NCBI RefSeq assembly: GCF_002289575.1
Contig: NZ_NTGA01000009.1
Location: 1 to 64,000, forward strand
Origin: Dietzia natronolimnaea
GTDB lineage: Bacteria > Actinomycetota > Actinomycetes > Mycobacteriales > Mycobacteriaceae
Direction of reading: 5' to 3'
Length of the DNA: 64,000 nucleotides
The notes beneath the pieces were generated by a model that ran no database searches, was not told the DNA's origin, and worked only from the letters and a program-made list of their open reading frames with translations. Of the stretch, positions 28,208 to 36,750 are shown in pieces. Every line of letters starts with the position of its first letter. Within the stretch, counting starts at the first letter, position 1. The translations under genes and the position numbers were made by a program.

Positions 28208-28245
28208 TGAACTCCCTCCGGGCGCGACGGGGCGAAGCCCGTCAC

Positions 28246-28259
28246 TGGAACGTGTTCTA
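28246..28259. promoter_or_regulatory. GAAC-GT-GTTC palindrome 1, dehydrogenase promoter
   Basis: TGGAACGTGTTCTA fits the TNNAAC-NN-GTTNNA form of KstR-type TetR operators exactly. It is 39 bases upstream of the alcohol dehydrogenase start. Confidence 0.55.
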
Positions 28260-28298
28260 GCAACGTTAGCCCCATAGGTGAACCCTGTGGGGTGGTTA

Positions 28299-28314
28299 CC
28301 GGAACGTGTTCCGG
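28299..28314. promoter_or_regulatory. GAAC-GT-GTTC palindrome 2, upstream of the dehydrogenase
   Basis: CCGGAACGTGTTCCGG is palindromic apart from its central two bases and shares the ten-base core GAACGTGTTC with the site at 28246-28259 and with 29897-29910. Confidence 0.5.
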
Positions 28315-28366
28315 CGGGACCCCGCCGCCGCCGTCGTCCCGTCAGGAGAGTGGATCGACCCGCCGA

Positions 28367-28750
28367 TCAGGGCTGCGCGTCACCCTGCTGCGCCTGCGCC
28401 TCCTCGACGGCCTTGCGGACCTCGTCCATGTCGAGCCCCTTGATCTGCTCGACCAGGTCGTCCAGAGCCTGCTCCGGGATGGCACCCGAGTGGCGGAACA
28501 CCGCGATGCCCTCGCGGAACGCCATAAGCGTCGGGATGGACTGGATCTGCAGCATCGCTCCGAGCTGCTGCTCGGCGTCGGTATCCACCTTGGCGAAGGT
28601 CAGCTCGGGGTTCTTGCCCGAGACCTTCTCGTAGACCGGACCGAACGCCTTGCACGGGCCACACCACTCGGCCCAGAAGTCCACCAGGACGATGTCGTTC
28701 TCGGTGACGGTCTTCTCGAACTCGGCGGTCGTGATGTCGACGGTGCTCAT
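28367..28750 (-). CDS. Thioredoxin
   Basis: This 127-aa protein has a classical thioredoxin fold with FWAEWCGPCKAF (active-site WCGPC, about residue 30), the cis-Pro in IQSIPTLM (about 74) and a C-terminal acidic/Gln-rich tail of about 20 residues beyond the usual 105. No signal peptide is seen, so it acts in the cytoplasm as a disulfide (or persulfide) reductase. A CsoR-type operator candidate lies about 100 bases upstream, suggesting a link to the C-N-C repressor at 26616. Confidence 0.93.
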   Translation of the reverse strand: MSTVDITTAEFEKTVTENDIVLVDFWAEWCGPCKAFGPVYEKVSGKNPELTFAKVDTDAEQQLGAMLQIQSIPTLMAFREGIAVFRHSGAIPEQALDDLVEQIKGLDMDEVRKAVEEAQAQQGDAQP

Positions 28751-28851
28751 ACGAATGCCCTCCTAGCGCGGACGGGGCGGCTCTCGTCCCGTCTCGTTAC
28801 GCCGCCAGCCTACGGACAGCCCGCGCCGGCGACGACCTTCCGCGACAATCC

Positions 28852-28867
28852 ATACCTCTGGGGGTAT
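28852..28867. promoter_or_regulatory. CsoR-family operator candidate upstream of thioredoxin
   Basis: ATACCTCTGGGGGTAT shares the (A)TACC...GGGTA arms and the G-tract of the site at 27031-27046. It lies in the 181-bp gap between the thioredoxin start and the end of the upstream hydrolase gene. Confidence 0.55.
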
Positions 28868-28931
28868 GAATGCCGCGCGTAGTCAGTGACAACGTCGCCG
28901 GAGGCGGGTTATTCCCAGCTCCCCCCTGGCC

Positions 28932-29861
28932 TCACGCCTCCCGGGACGTCTCCCGGCGGGGCGGCGAGTCGAGGACCTCGGCGAGGAACTTCTCGAGCTG
29001 GTCGAGGAAGACCGCGTTGTCGTCGCCCGCGACCATGTGCCCGGCGTCGGGCACCTCCATCGTGTACGCGTGCGGGAGCAGCCCCCGCAGGTGCCGCACC
29101 GACTCGTCACTGACGATGTCCGACGCCGAGCCCCGGATGAGCAGGGTCGGTTGCGTGATGTGCGGGACGAGCTCCTCGAAAAAGGCGTTGCCGAGTTCCG
29201 CGTTGTCGGCCGAGGCGCAACCGGCGAAGCGGGGGTCCCAGTGCCAGTGCCACCGTCCGTCCTCGCGCAGCCGGAGGTTCTTGCGCAGGCCCTCGGGATT
29301 AGGCGGTCGCTTGCGCTGCGGCTGGTAGGCGGCGATCGCGTCGGCGGCCTCCTCGAGACTGGCGAACCCGTTAAACCCGGAGCGCATGAACTCCCCGACC
29401 CGCTCGACACCCTTTGCCTCAAGCTTCGGGGTGACGTCCACCAGGACGAGCGCACGGGCGACGTCCTTGCCGGTGCCCAGCGAGAGCATCGCGGTCATCC
29501 CGCCGAGGGACGCGCCGACGATCACCGGACGCCGGGAGGGGAACCGCTCGGCGACGATCGCCTCGAGGTCCGCGGCCAGCCGGTGGATGTCGTAGTCACC
29601 CTCCGGATCCCAGTCGCTGTCCCCGTGACCACGGGCGTCCATCGCGGTGACCCTGTACCCCTCCCCCGACAGCCGGCGGGCGGCGCGGCTCCACGCGTGG
29701 CGGGTCTGGGCACCCCCGTGCAGCATGAGGATCTCCTCGACCGGGTCGAGCGAGTCGCCCGCCGGATCCACCGGATCCCACACCTCGCCGACCAGCGTGA
29801 CACCGCCGTCGCGTTCCACCGTGAACTGCCGCGGTTCGCAGATCGTCTCGGTACTCGACAT
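28932..29861 (-). CDS. Alpha/beta-hydrolase
   Basis: This 309-aa alpha/beta-hydrolase has an oxyanion region LMLHGGAQTRHAW (about residue 45), MDARGHGDSDW, nucleophile elbow GASLGG (Ser about 114, a GxSxG variant) and a catalytic His in PDAGHMVAGDDN. The start at 29861 is set by GGGAGG seven bases upstream. It follows mftG by 57 bases with a palindromic motif between them, so it may have its own promoter. Substrate unknown; there is no direct evidence for a role in mycofactocin maturation. Confidence 0.85.
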   Translation of the reverse strand: MSSTETICEPRQFTVERDGGVTLVGEVWDPVDPAGDSLDPVEEILMLHGGAQTRHAWSRAARRLSGEGYRVTAMDARGHGDSDWDPEGDYDIHRLAADLEAIVAERFPSRRPVIVGASLGGMTAMLSLGTGKDVARALVLVDVTPKLEAKGVERVGEFMRSGFNGFASLEEAADAIAAYQPQRKRPPNPEGLRKNLRLREDGRWHWHWDPRFAGCASADNAELGNAFFEELVPHITQPTLLIRGSASDIVSDESVRHLRGLLPHAYTMEVPDAGHMVAGDDNAVFLDQLEKFLAEVLDSPPRRETSREA

Positions 29862-29896
29862 GTACGGGCCTCCCGGGATGCCGCCCACCCCATCGG

Positions 29897-29910
29897 TGGA
29901 ACGTGTTCTC
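29897..29910. promoter_or_regulatory. GAAC-GT-GTTC palindrome 3, upstream of the hydrolase
   Basis: TGGAACGTGTTCTC differs at one position from the site at 28246-28259. It lies 36 bases before the hydrolase start and just after the end of mftG. Confidence 0.5.
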
Positions 29911-29918
29911 GTGCCGTT

Positions 29919-31205
29919 CTACCACGCCCGCTCGGCGATCACCCGCGTAGCGAGGTCCTCGGCCACCGCGAGGACCGTGTAGTAGGGGCCGCACCGCGGC
30001 AGCGAGGGCAGCGCCGACGCATCGGCGACCCGCAGTCCCGGCACCCCCAGGACACGTCCGGAGTCGTCGAGCACCTCCCCGATCCGCGCGGTGCCGGACA
30101 GGTGCTGCGAGGTCGAGACCGTGACGTCCCCGTCCAGGCCCATCCGCTCCGCCACCCTCGCGGCGGCCTCGGCGAGGACGGCCGCGTCGTGCGGATCGTC
30201 GGCCAGGTGCACGGTCCCGTCGTCACCGATCCGGCCACGACCGACCGGGGTCATCAGGGCGACCCCGATCCGGCGCGGCGCCGGCACCAGGCCGGGGATG
30301 ACGTGGTGCAGGGGGACGGCATAGGGACGGATCTCGACCTCGGCCGCCGCGGACAGCTGCAGCCGGACGACATGGGAGAGCAGGGGTGGCAGCCCCCCGG
30401 GCGCGTCCGGGCCGGGACGCGGGTACGGGTCCCGGCCCGACAGGACGTCCGCGGGAAGGTCCAACAGCAGCTCCGGATGCTCCTGCACCCCGTGGCCCAC
30501 CGGGTGTCCAGTGGACGGTCCGATCCCGGACCCCATCAGCAGGGCGGCCGTCCCGATCGCCCCCGCACACAGCACCACCTGTCCGGCACCGATCTCCTCG
30601 TCGTCGTCGAGCACCACGCCGTCACACCGTCCGGCGACGCGCCCGCCCTCCCACCGGAGCGACCGGACCTGCGCCCCGGTGCGCACCCGGGCCCCCGCGC
30701 CGGACGGGTCCCAGGCGTCGAACGCGGTGACGCGCCGCGGGCCCCGGCGCGCCTGACCGATCGCGGACACGCGGCCGGGGAACGCGGCGGCCACCTGCGC
30801 GGCGACCGGCCCCATCGGCGCCAGGCCGGGTCGGAGGCGCTCGGCGGCCCGGGCCAGTCCCACCGCGTACCGCCGCGGCCAGTCCGGACCCCACTCCGCG
30901 AGGTCCGCCGGCCGGGCCGGGGTGCAGTACCCGCCGTTGACCGCTCCGGACCCGCCGAGGGTGCGGCCGCGGGGCAGGTCGAGTCTCGCCTCGCCGAGTG
31001 TGGCGCGATGACGGGCGACGACCTGCGACCCCGGACCCACGTCGAGCAGGCCCGCGCGCGGCGAGGCGCTCGCGGTGCCGGACTCCACCAGGAGGACGTC
31101 GGCACCGGCCTCGGCGAGGCGGCGGCCCATCACGCAGCCGGCCGGGCCCGCGCCGACCACCACCACGTCGGCCCTCGCGGCACGGGATCCCTCTCCGCCG
31201 CTCAC
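29919..31205 (-). CDS. mftG: Mycofactocin-system GMC family oxidoreductase
   Basis: The 428-aa flavoenzyme has the FAD-binding VVVVGAGPAGCVMGRRL (about residue 14), the GMC signature RGRTLGGSGAVNGG (about 75) and the C-terminal GMC block TSQHLSGTARIG plus VLGVPGLRVADASALPS. As last gene of the mft operon it corresponds to MftG, which is thought to pass electrons from reduced mycofactocin towards respiration. Its GTG start overlaps the mftF stop by four bases. Slightly shorter than typical GMC enzymes, as expected for MftG. Confidence 0.9.
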   Translation of the reverse strand: MSGGEGSRAARADVVVVGAGPAGCVMGRRLAEAGADVLLVESGTASASPRAGLLDVGPGSQVVARHRATLGEARLDLPRGRTLGGSGAVNGGYCTPARPADLAEWGPDWPRRYAVGLARAAERLRPGLAPMGPVAAQVAAAFPGRVSAIGQARRGPRRVTAFDAWDPSGAGARVRTGAQVRSLRWEGGRVAGRCDGVVLDDDEEIGAGQVVLCAGAIGTAALLMGSGIGPSTGHPVGHGVQEHPELLLDLPADVLSGRDPYPRPGPDAPGGLPPLLSHVVRLQLSAAAEVEIRPYAVPLHHVIPGLVPAPRRIGVALMTPVGRGRIGDDGTVHLADDPHDAAVLAEAAARVAERMGLDGDVTVSTSQHLSGTARIGEVLDDSGRVLGVPGLRVADASALPSLPRCGPYYTVLAVAEDLATRVIAERAW

Positions 31206-32671
31206 CGCGTGACGTCCGGTCGCAGTGCGTCGAGCGAGCGCGCGGCCCACGCCGAGCGCCACACACCGACCCCGTAGGCCAGGTCGTCGAGACGGTGGAG
31301 AAGGACGTGCCCGAGGGGTTCGTCGATCGGCAGCCGTCCGGGTTCCCGGGCGGTCCACCAGTGCCACAGACCCTCGGCCACCGCCGCGGCGAGGAGACGC
31401 TGGCGCAGGCCGCGAGCCGCGTGGGAACGGGACCGGGCGGTGGCGGCGAGCGCGGCCGCCGTGACCGGCCAATACGGGCGTAGTAGTGCCTGCGGTAGCT
31501 GACGGACCGACGCCCCGGCTCCCCGGGTGACCAACCCGGCGGCCGCGCGACCGTCCCCGGTGAGGCCGCGGGTCCGCCACCACGCTCTCCCGATCGCACC
31601 GGCCGCGACCAGCGACCCCACCGGCGTGGCGCTCCACACCCCGATCGCCACGGCGAGGGACCACGGTGCGGCCACCGCGGGCGCCACGGCGGCCCCGTGG
31701 CGGTCGGCGAGCGGCGCCGCTCCACGCCCGTAGAACGCGCGCCGCGCCACCACCGCGCCGAGCGACGTGCGATGCCGGTGCGCCACCCTGGCGGCCGGCT
31801 CGTAGCGCAGATGGCTCCCCGCGGCATCGGTGCGCCAGCACAGGTCCACGTCCTCGGCGACGCGCATGCGTTCGTCGAACGGGCCGATTCCCCCGCCCTC
31901 GGGAGGGGGCGGCAACCGGTCGGGTCGTACCGCGAGCGCCGCGCTGGGGACGTACGCCACCCGTGTGCGGGGTCTGACTCTCGCAGGCTCGGGCCCCATG
32001 TCCAACGCGGAGCGGGCCGTCTCGTACCCGCGTACCCAGAACCGCCCCGGTTCGGCGGCCACGATGCGGGGTGCGACCGCGGCGACCCGCGGGTCGTTGA
32101 GGCGGGCGAGCAGGACGTCGAGCCACCCGGGCAGCGGGATCACATCGGCGTCGAGGTAGACCACCACCTGCGCCCCGTCCGCGACGGCCGCGGCGGTGCC
32201 CGCGTTGCGGGCGGCGGCGGGGCCCCTCGACTCATCGTGGCGCAGGATTGTGGTGGCGGCCGGGGTGGCGGAGGTGGTCAGGGAGGCGGAGGTGGTCAGG
32301 GGCGGGGTGGAGCCGTCGTCGACGACGACGAGGTGCAGTCCGCGGGCGAGTTCCGGCGCGAGCGCCTTCGAGAGCGCGGCGACCCCGGCGGCGTCGTCAC
32401 GGACGGGGACCACCACCGCGACGGCCGCCAGCGGACGGGTGCCCGTCGCGGTGCCGGCGGGGTGGGCCATCCCCCGGTCGGAGAGGGCACGCGCGAGGGC
32501 CGCACCCGCGGGAGTGTCGGTGGCGACCGTCTCGCCGCCGTCCAGGAGAGCCGACACGGCGGGCGACGGCGTGATCAGGGTGACCGGGTCGCCACCCAGC
32601 ACCCGCACGACGTCGCCACGGCGCAACACCCGGGTGCGACGATCGAGCAGAACGTGGGGGGCCTCGCTCAT
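31202..32671 (-). CDS. mftF: Mycofactocin glycosyltransferase
   Basis: This 489-aa GT2 glycosyltransferase follows an N-terminal PqqD-like/mft-type segment (LLDRRTRVLRRGDVVRVLGG). The GT-A domain has VVVPVRDDAAGVAAL (about 110), VVDDGSTPP (about 138), the DXD motif VVYLDADVIPLPG (about 185) and a FDERMRVAEDVDLCWR acceptor-site segment (about 275). Hydrophobic stretches in the C-terminal third suggest membrane contact. MftF attaches the oligoglucose chain to premycofactocin. Both ends overlap neighbours by four bases. Confidence 0.93.
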   Translation of the reverse strand: MSEAPHVLLDRRTRVLRRGDVVRVLGGDPVTLITPSPAVSALLDGGETVATDTPAGAALARALSDRGMAHPAGTATGTRPLAAVAVVVPVRDDAAGVAALSKALAPELARGLHLVVVDDGSTPPLTTSASLTTSATPAATTILRHDESRGPAAARNAGTAAAVADGAQVVVYLDADVIPLPGWLDVLLARLNDPRVAAVAPRIVAAEPGRFWVRGYETARSALDMGPEPARVRPRTRVAYVPSAALAVRPDRLPPPPEGGGIGPFDERMRVAEDVDLCWRTDAAGSHLRYEPAARVAHRHRTSLGAVVARRAFYGRGAAPLADRHGAAVAPAVAAPWSLAVAIGVWSATPVGSLVAAGAIGRAWWRTRGLTGDGRAAAGLVTRGAGASVRQLPQALLRPYWPVTAAALAATARSRSHAARGLRQRLLAAAVAEGLWHWWTAREPGRLPIDEPLGHVLLHRLDDLAYGVGVWRSAWAARSLDALRPDVTR

Positions 32672-33357
32672 CGCAGCATCCCGTCCTCCCCCGGCCGCCA
32701 CCGTCCGAGACGGCCACGGGCGTCGTCGAGCAGCGCCTCCCACAGGCGCCGGCCCTCGTCGACGGAGGCGGTGGTGGGGTCGCCCAGCACCCCGTTCGGG
32801 CTCACCGCCGCGAGCCCGCCCTCGCGGAGGGCGGGCAGGATCCGCGGCAACGGTTCGACACAGCCGGGCGCGGCGAGGTCGACCCGGACGAGGCCGGGGT
32901 GCAGATGCAGCAGGAGCGAGGTCTCGGCGTGACCGGCGTGGGTGTCCGTGGGGTCCTCGCTGGTGCGGCAGGGCAGCCAGGCGGCGTCACGGCCCTCGTA
33001 GCGGAGTCGGGGTACCGCGAGGCGCAGTGCGCCGACGTTGCCGCCGTGCCCGTTGACCACGACGAGCCGGTCCGCCCAGGCGCTCACCGACCGGCCGAGC
33101 TCGATGATCGTCCCGGCGAGGGCCTCGGTGCCGATCGACACGGTCCAGTCAAACGCCTGGTGCTCCCCGCTCGCACCGTAGGCGAGGGCGGGGAGCACGC
33201 GGGCGTCACCGAGGGTGACCGCGCGGGCGGTCGCGGTGGCCAGGAGGGTGTCCGTCTCCGGCGGCAGGTGCGGGCCGTGTTGCTCGGTCGCCCCGAGGGG
33301 CAGCACCGCAAGCACTCCCGCACCGGCCCGGCCGGTCGCGCCGATCGCGCCCGTCAC
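32668..33357 (-). CDS. mftE: Mycofactocin peptidase MftE (creatininase family)
   Basis: The 229-aa metallopeptidase of the creatininase fold has the metal-binding runs LPLGATEQHGPHLPPETD (about residue 20), VVNGHGGNVGAL (about 99) and THAGHAETS (about 138). MftE cuts the MftC-modified MftA peptide to release the C-terminal Val-Tyr derived core. The start is GTG at 33357. It follows the mycofactocin-coupled SDR by six bases and overlaps mftF. Confidence 0.94.
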   Translation of the reverse strand: MTGAIGATGRAGAGVLAVLPLGATEQHGPHLPPETDTLLATATARAVTLGDARVLPALAYGASGEHQAFDWTVSIGTEALAGTIIELGRSVSAWADRLVVVNGHGGNVGALRLAVPRLRYEGRDAAWLPCRTSEDPTDTHAGHAETSLLLHLHPGLVRVDLAAPGCVEPLPRILPALREGGLAAVSPNGVLGDPTTASVDEGRRLWEALLDDARGRLGRWRPGEDGMLR

Positions 33358-33363
33358 GTCGGG

Positions 33364-34179
33364 TCAGACCTTGATCGCGCCCATGTCGACGGTGAAGGTC
33401 GAGGCGGTGATGGTCCGCGAGGCGTCCGAGGCGAGGAACATCACCGAGTCCGAGATGTCGTCGGTGGTGGCCATGCCCATCCCCAGGATCGGCGTGAAGT
33501 GCGGCAGGAACTGCGGCATGGTGTTGAACACCTCGAGCGCGTCGGGGTCCTCCGCGCCCATCGGCGTCTGGACACCGTAGGGGTGGATCGTGTTGACCCG
33601 GATACCGTGCTCGCCGAGCTCCTTCGCCGCGGTCTGGGCCAGGCCCACCACGCCGTACTTGGACGCCGAGTAGGGCGACTGCACCGGCATGGCCTTGAGA
33701 CCGGCCACCGAGCTCACCAGGATGATCGACCCGCCGTTACCGGCGGAGAGCATGTGCGGGATCGCCGCACGCAGCGTCTTCCAGTACCCCGTGAGGTTGA
33801 TGTCGAGGGTGTCCTGCCACTGCTGCTCGTCGAGCTCCCAGACCTTGCCCCAGTTGCAGATGCCCGCGTTGGCGATCACCACGTCCAGGCGGCCACCGAA
33901 GCGCTCCACGCCGCGGGCCACGAGGGCCTGCTGGAACGCCAGGTCGCGGACGTCACCGACCTCGGCGAGGATCTCCCCTCCCTCGGCCTCCACGCGCTCG
34001 ATGGTGGTGGCCAGGTCGTCCTCGGTGGCGGCCCGGTACTTCACGTACTCGGACGGCGAGTCACACAGGTCCAGGCCGATGATCCTGGCGCCCTCGCGCG
34101 CGAAGCGGATCGCGTGCTTGCGGCCCTGGCCGCGGGCCACACCGGTGATGTAGACGACCTTGCCGTCGAAATCTCCCAC
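33364..34179 (-). CDS. Mycofactocin-coupled SDR family oxidoreductase
   Basis: The 271-aa SDR has cofactor motif TGVARGQGRKHA (about residue 13), NAGI (about 104), Ser in ILVSSVAGL and the YSASK pair (about 167). It carries the insertion after the second strand that marks mycofactocin-associated SDRs (CDSPSEYVKYRAATEDDLAT, about residues 39-58), which is thought to bury the nicotinamide cofactor so that mycofactocin must re-oxidise it. It lies inside the mft operon between mftD and mftE, an unusual place for a client enzyme. Confidence 0.92.
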   Translation of the reverse strand: MGDFDGKVVYITGVARGQGRKHAIRFAREGARIIGLDLCDSPSEYVKYRAATEDDLATTIERVEAEGGEILAEVGDVRDLAFQQALVARGVERFGGRLDVVIANAGICNWGKVWELDEQQWQDTLDINLTGYWKTLRAAIPHMLSAGNGGSIILVSSVAGLKAMPVQSPYSASKYGVVGLAQTAAKELGEHGIRVNTIHPYGVQTPMGAEDPDALEVFNTMPQFLPHFTPILGMGMATTDDISDSVMFLASDASRTITASTFTVDMGAIKV

Positions 34180-34213
34180 TACAGGGGGTGTCCTTCTCTT
34201 CCGTGGTGGTGGG

Positions 34214-35437
34214 TCAGACGCCGAGACGGCGCATGAAGTCGTCGGGGATGACGTAGTCGTCGCGGTTCAGCTCGGAGATCGAGGACTTGCTCAGCCCGAT
34301 GAGGCTCGAGTCGAGTCCGGAACGCATGATGTCGAGGACGTTCTCCACTCCCGCCTGGCCGTTGGCCCCGAGCCCCCACAGGTACGCGCGACCGATCATC
34401 ACGGCCCGGGCACCGAGCGCGAGTGCCTTGGCCACGTCCGAACCGCGACGGATGCCGCCGTCGAGCAGGACCTCTACCTGATCGCCCACCTCGTCGGCGA
34501 TCGGCGCGAGGCACCGGATGGACGCCGGGGTGGCGTCGAGGTTGTTGCCGCCGTGGTTGGAGACGGAGATCGCGGTGACCCCGGCGTCGACGGCCCGCTT
34601 GGCGTCGTCGACCCGGGTGATGCCCTTGAGCATGACCGGCCCGTCGTAGTTCTCCACGACCCAGGCGATGTCCTCCCACGTGGCCGGCGGGGTGCCCATC
34701 CACTCGCCGTAGGCACCGAAGAACGTCGGGCCCATCTCGCCCTTGCCCACCAGGTTGGGGGTCGTCAGATCGGGGAACCGCTTGTTGACCACCACGTCGC
34801 GGGCCCATTCGGCGGCCCAGCGGGGACGCACGGCGATCTGCGGGGCGAGGGTGATCATGGCCCTGGCGTCGAGCTTCTCCGGGATGGCCGGGCTGCCCCA
34901 GTCACGGCCCATCGAAAACGACCAGTCGGTGGTGAGGATGACCCCCGCCGCCCCGGCGGCCTTGGCGCGCTCCAGCCGCTCCAGCACCTTCTCCTTGCCG
35001 CCGAGCCAGTACACCTGGAAGAAGGTCTGCGGGTTGGCCGCGATGACCTCCTCGATCGGCTTGGACGCGAACGAGCTCAGTCCCATCGCGGTGCCGCGGG
35101 CGGCCGCGGCACGGGCCACATCCACCTCGCCGTCCGGCGTGACGGCCTGGACACCGGTCGGCGAGATCATCACCGGCAGGCTGATGGGCTGGCCCATCAC
35201 CGTGGTGGCCATGTCGCGGTCCTGCTTGGCGCCGATCACGTGGGGCTTGGGCTCGAGCTCGGTGAAGGCGTCCATGTTGTCGCGGATGGTCACCCCCGCC
35301 TCGCTGCCGCCGACGAGCGCCATGTACACGCTCTTGGGCAGCTTCTTCTTCGCGCGGCGCTGGGCCTCCGCGACAGACTCGAACCACGGGTTCTGGCGCC
35401 AGGGGTTGGCCTCGGCGATCTTCGACAGGCGGGACAC
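34214..35437 (-). CDS. mftD: Pre-mycofactocin synthase MftD (FMN-dependent)
   Basis: The 407-aa enzyme belongs to the FMN-dependent alpha-hydroxyacid dehydrogenase fold. Landmarks are MISPTGVQAVTPDGEV (about 100), the catalytic His in SVSNHGGNNLDATPAS (about 292) and the FMN phosphate site LLDGGIRRGSDVAKAL (about 322). MftD oxidatively deaminates the released core to the redox-active alpha-keto lactam. GTG at 35437 follows AAGGAG at 11 bases; the frame upstream lies in a repeat-rich gap. Confidence 0.95.
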   Translation of the reverse strand: MSRLSKIAEANPWRQNPWFESVAEAQRRAKKKLPKSVYMALVGGSEAGVTIRDNMDAFTELEPKPHVIGAKQDRDMATTVMGQPISLPVMISPTGVQAVTPDGEVDVARAAAARGTAMGLSSFASKPIEEVIAANPQTFFQVYWLGGKEKVLERLERAKAAGAAGVILTTDWSFSMGRDWGSPAIPEKLDARAMITLAPQIAVRPRWAAEWARDVVVNKRFPDLTTPNLVGKGEMGPTFFGAYGEWMGTPPATWEDIAWVVENYDGPVMLKGITRVDDAKRAVDAGVTAISVSNHGGNNLDATPASIRCLAPIADEVGDQVEVLLDGGIRRGSDVAKALALGARAVMIGRAYLWGLGANGQAGVENVLDIMRSGLDSSLIGLSKSSISELNRDDYVIPDDFMRRLGV

Positions 35438-35457
35438 GGTGGTGGGTGCTCCTTCTA

Positions 35458-35515
35458 GGGGGTTCGTCCGGTCTTGCGGGGTTGGTCCGGGCCAGCGGGG
35501 TTCGTCCGGGCGGGC
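35458..35515. repeat. Imperfect tandem repeat between mftC and mftD
   Basis: Three units of about 19-20 bp begin GGGGTTCGTCCGG, GGGGTTGGTCCGG and GGGGTTCGTCCGG. They fill most of the 83-bp gap, the only large one besides the mftD-SDR junction in the mft operon. Confidence 0.6.
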
Positions 35516-35520
35516 CGGTT

Positions 35521-36750
35521 TCAGATCGGGGACTCGTCGCACAGGCTGGTGGGCCTGCGCGGCGGTGTCGTGACGAGGGTCAGCGGCACCGGGCCGGTGG
35601 GCTGCTTACGCGCCGCGAGCCCCATGGGCCGGGTGTGGTCCTGCGACGGGTCGGGGATGCTGCGCTCAGCCGCGAGCAGTCCCTCGCCGTAGCCCTGGAC
35701 GCACTCGGGGTCCGGGCCGTCCATCGGCAGCCCGGTGAAGAACTTGGCCGCCATGCAGCCACCCCGGCAACTGTCGTAGAAGTCGCAGGACGCACACGCC
35801 CCGGCCGACTGCGGCTCGCGCAGCTCACGGAACAACTCCGAGGTCTGCCACACCGTCTCGAACCCGCCGTCGGCGACGACGTTGCCGGCGAGGAACTCCT
35901 CGTGGATGGCGAACGGACAGGCGTAGACGTCGCCGATCGGGTCGATCAGGCACACCACACGGCCGGCACCGCACAGGTTGAGCCCGGGAAGCGAGCCCTG
36001 GCCTTCACCGAACGCCGACAGGTGGAAGAAGCTGTCACCCGTGAGCACGTCGGAGCCGTTCGCGACCAGCCAGTCGTACAGGTCCCTCTGCTGCTCGGGC
36101 AGCGGGTGCAGGTCGTCCCACACGTCGGCGCCGCGGCCCGACGGGCGCAGGCGGGTGATGCGCAGGGTCGCGTCGTACTTGTCGGCCAGCGCCTTGAACT
36201 CGTCCAGCTGGGTGACGTTCTCGCGCGTCACCACCACCGAGATCTTGGCGTCGGTGAAGCCGGCGTCCTTGAGGTTCTGCAGCGCACGGCAGGCCATGTC
36301 GAAGGACCCCGGGCCGCGGACCGCGTCGTTGACCTCCGCGGTCGCACCGTCGATGGAGATCTGGACGTCCACGTAGTCGCTCGCGGCCAGGCGCCTGGCG
36401 ACCTTCTCGTCGATACGGACACCGTTTGTGGAGAACTTCACGCCCACCTGATGGCTGGTGGCGTAGTCGACCAGCTCCCAGAAGTCGGAGCGGACCGTCG
36501 GCTCGCCACCGCCGATGTTGACGTAGAAGACCTGCATCTTCTGCAGCTCGTCGATGATCGCCTTGCACTGCTCGGTGCTGAGCTCACGCGGGTCACGGCG
36601 ACCGGAGGAGCTCAGGCAGTGCACGCAGGCGAGGTTGCAGGCGTAGGTGAGTTCCCAGGTCAGGCAGATCGGCGCGTCGAGCCCGCGCTCGAACTGGTCG
36701 ACGAGGCGGCCGACGGGCGCCGGGACGGGACGGTCGAGCATGCTGGTCAT
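35521..36750 (-). CDS. mftC: Mycofactocin radical SAM maturase
   Basis: The 409-aa radical SAM enzyme has the cluster-binding CNLACVHC (Cys about 38, 42 and 45), the GGGEP motif (about 82) and a C-terminal SPASM region with Cys in CLIDPIGDVYACPF, CASCDFYDSCRGGCMA. It decarboxylates the C-terminal Tyr of MftA and cross-links it to the preceding Val. A basic/Pro-rich tail of about 50 residues (from TRPMGLAARKQ) extends beyond the SPASM domain. Its ATG overlaps the mftB stop by four bases. Confidence 0.96.
   Translation of the reverse strand: MTSMLDRPVPAPVGRLVDQFERGLDAPICLTWELTYACNLACVHCLSSSGRRDPRELSTEQCKAIIDELQKMQVFYVNIGGGEPTVRSDFWELVDYATSHQVGVKFSTNGVRIDEKVARRLAASDYVDVQISIDGATAEVNDAVRGPGSFDMACRALQNLKDAGFTDAKISVVVTRENVTQLDEFKALADKYDATLRITRLRPSGRGADVWDDLHPLPEQQRDLYDWLVANGSDVLTGDSFFHLSAFGEGQGSLPGLNLCGAGRVVCLIDPIGDVYACPFAIHEEFLAGNVVADGGFETVWQTSELFRELREPQSAGACASCDFYDSCRGGCMAAKFFTGLPMDGPDPECVQGYGEGLLAAERSIPDPSQDHTRPMGLAARKQPTGPVPLTLVTTPPRRPTSLCDESPI

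Noticed and set aside
28367-28750. Secreted thioredoxin-like protein
   Set aside because: No signal peptide or membrane anchor before the WCGPC domain.
31697-32932. 411-codon plus-strand frame over mftF/mftE
   Set aside because: Low-complexity Gly/Arg sequence antisense to two well-recognised genes joined by ATGA overlaps.
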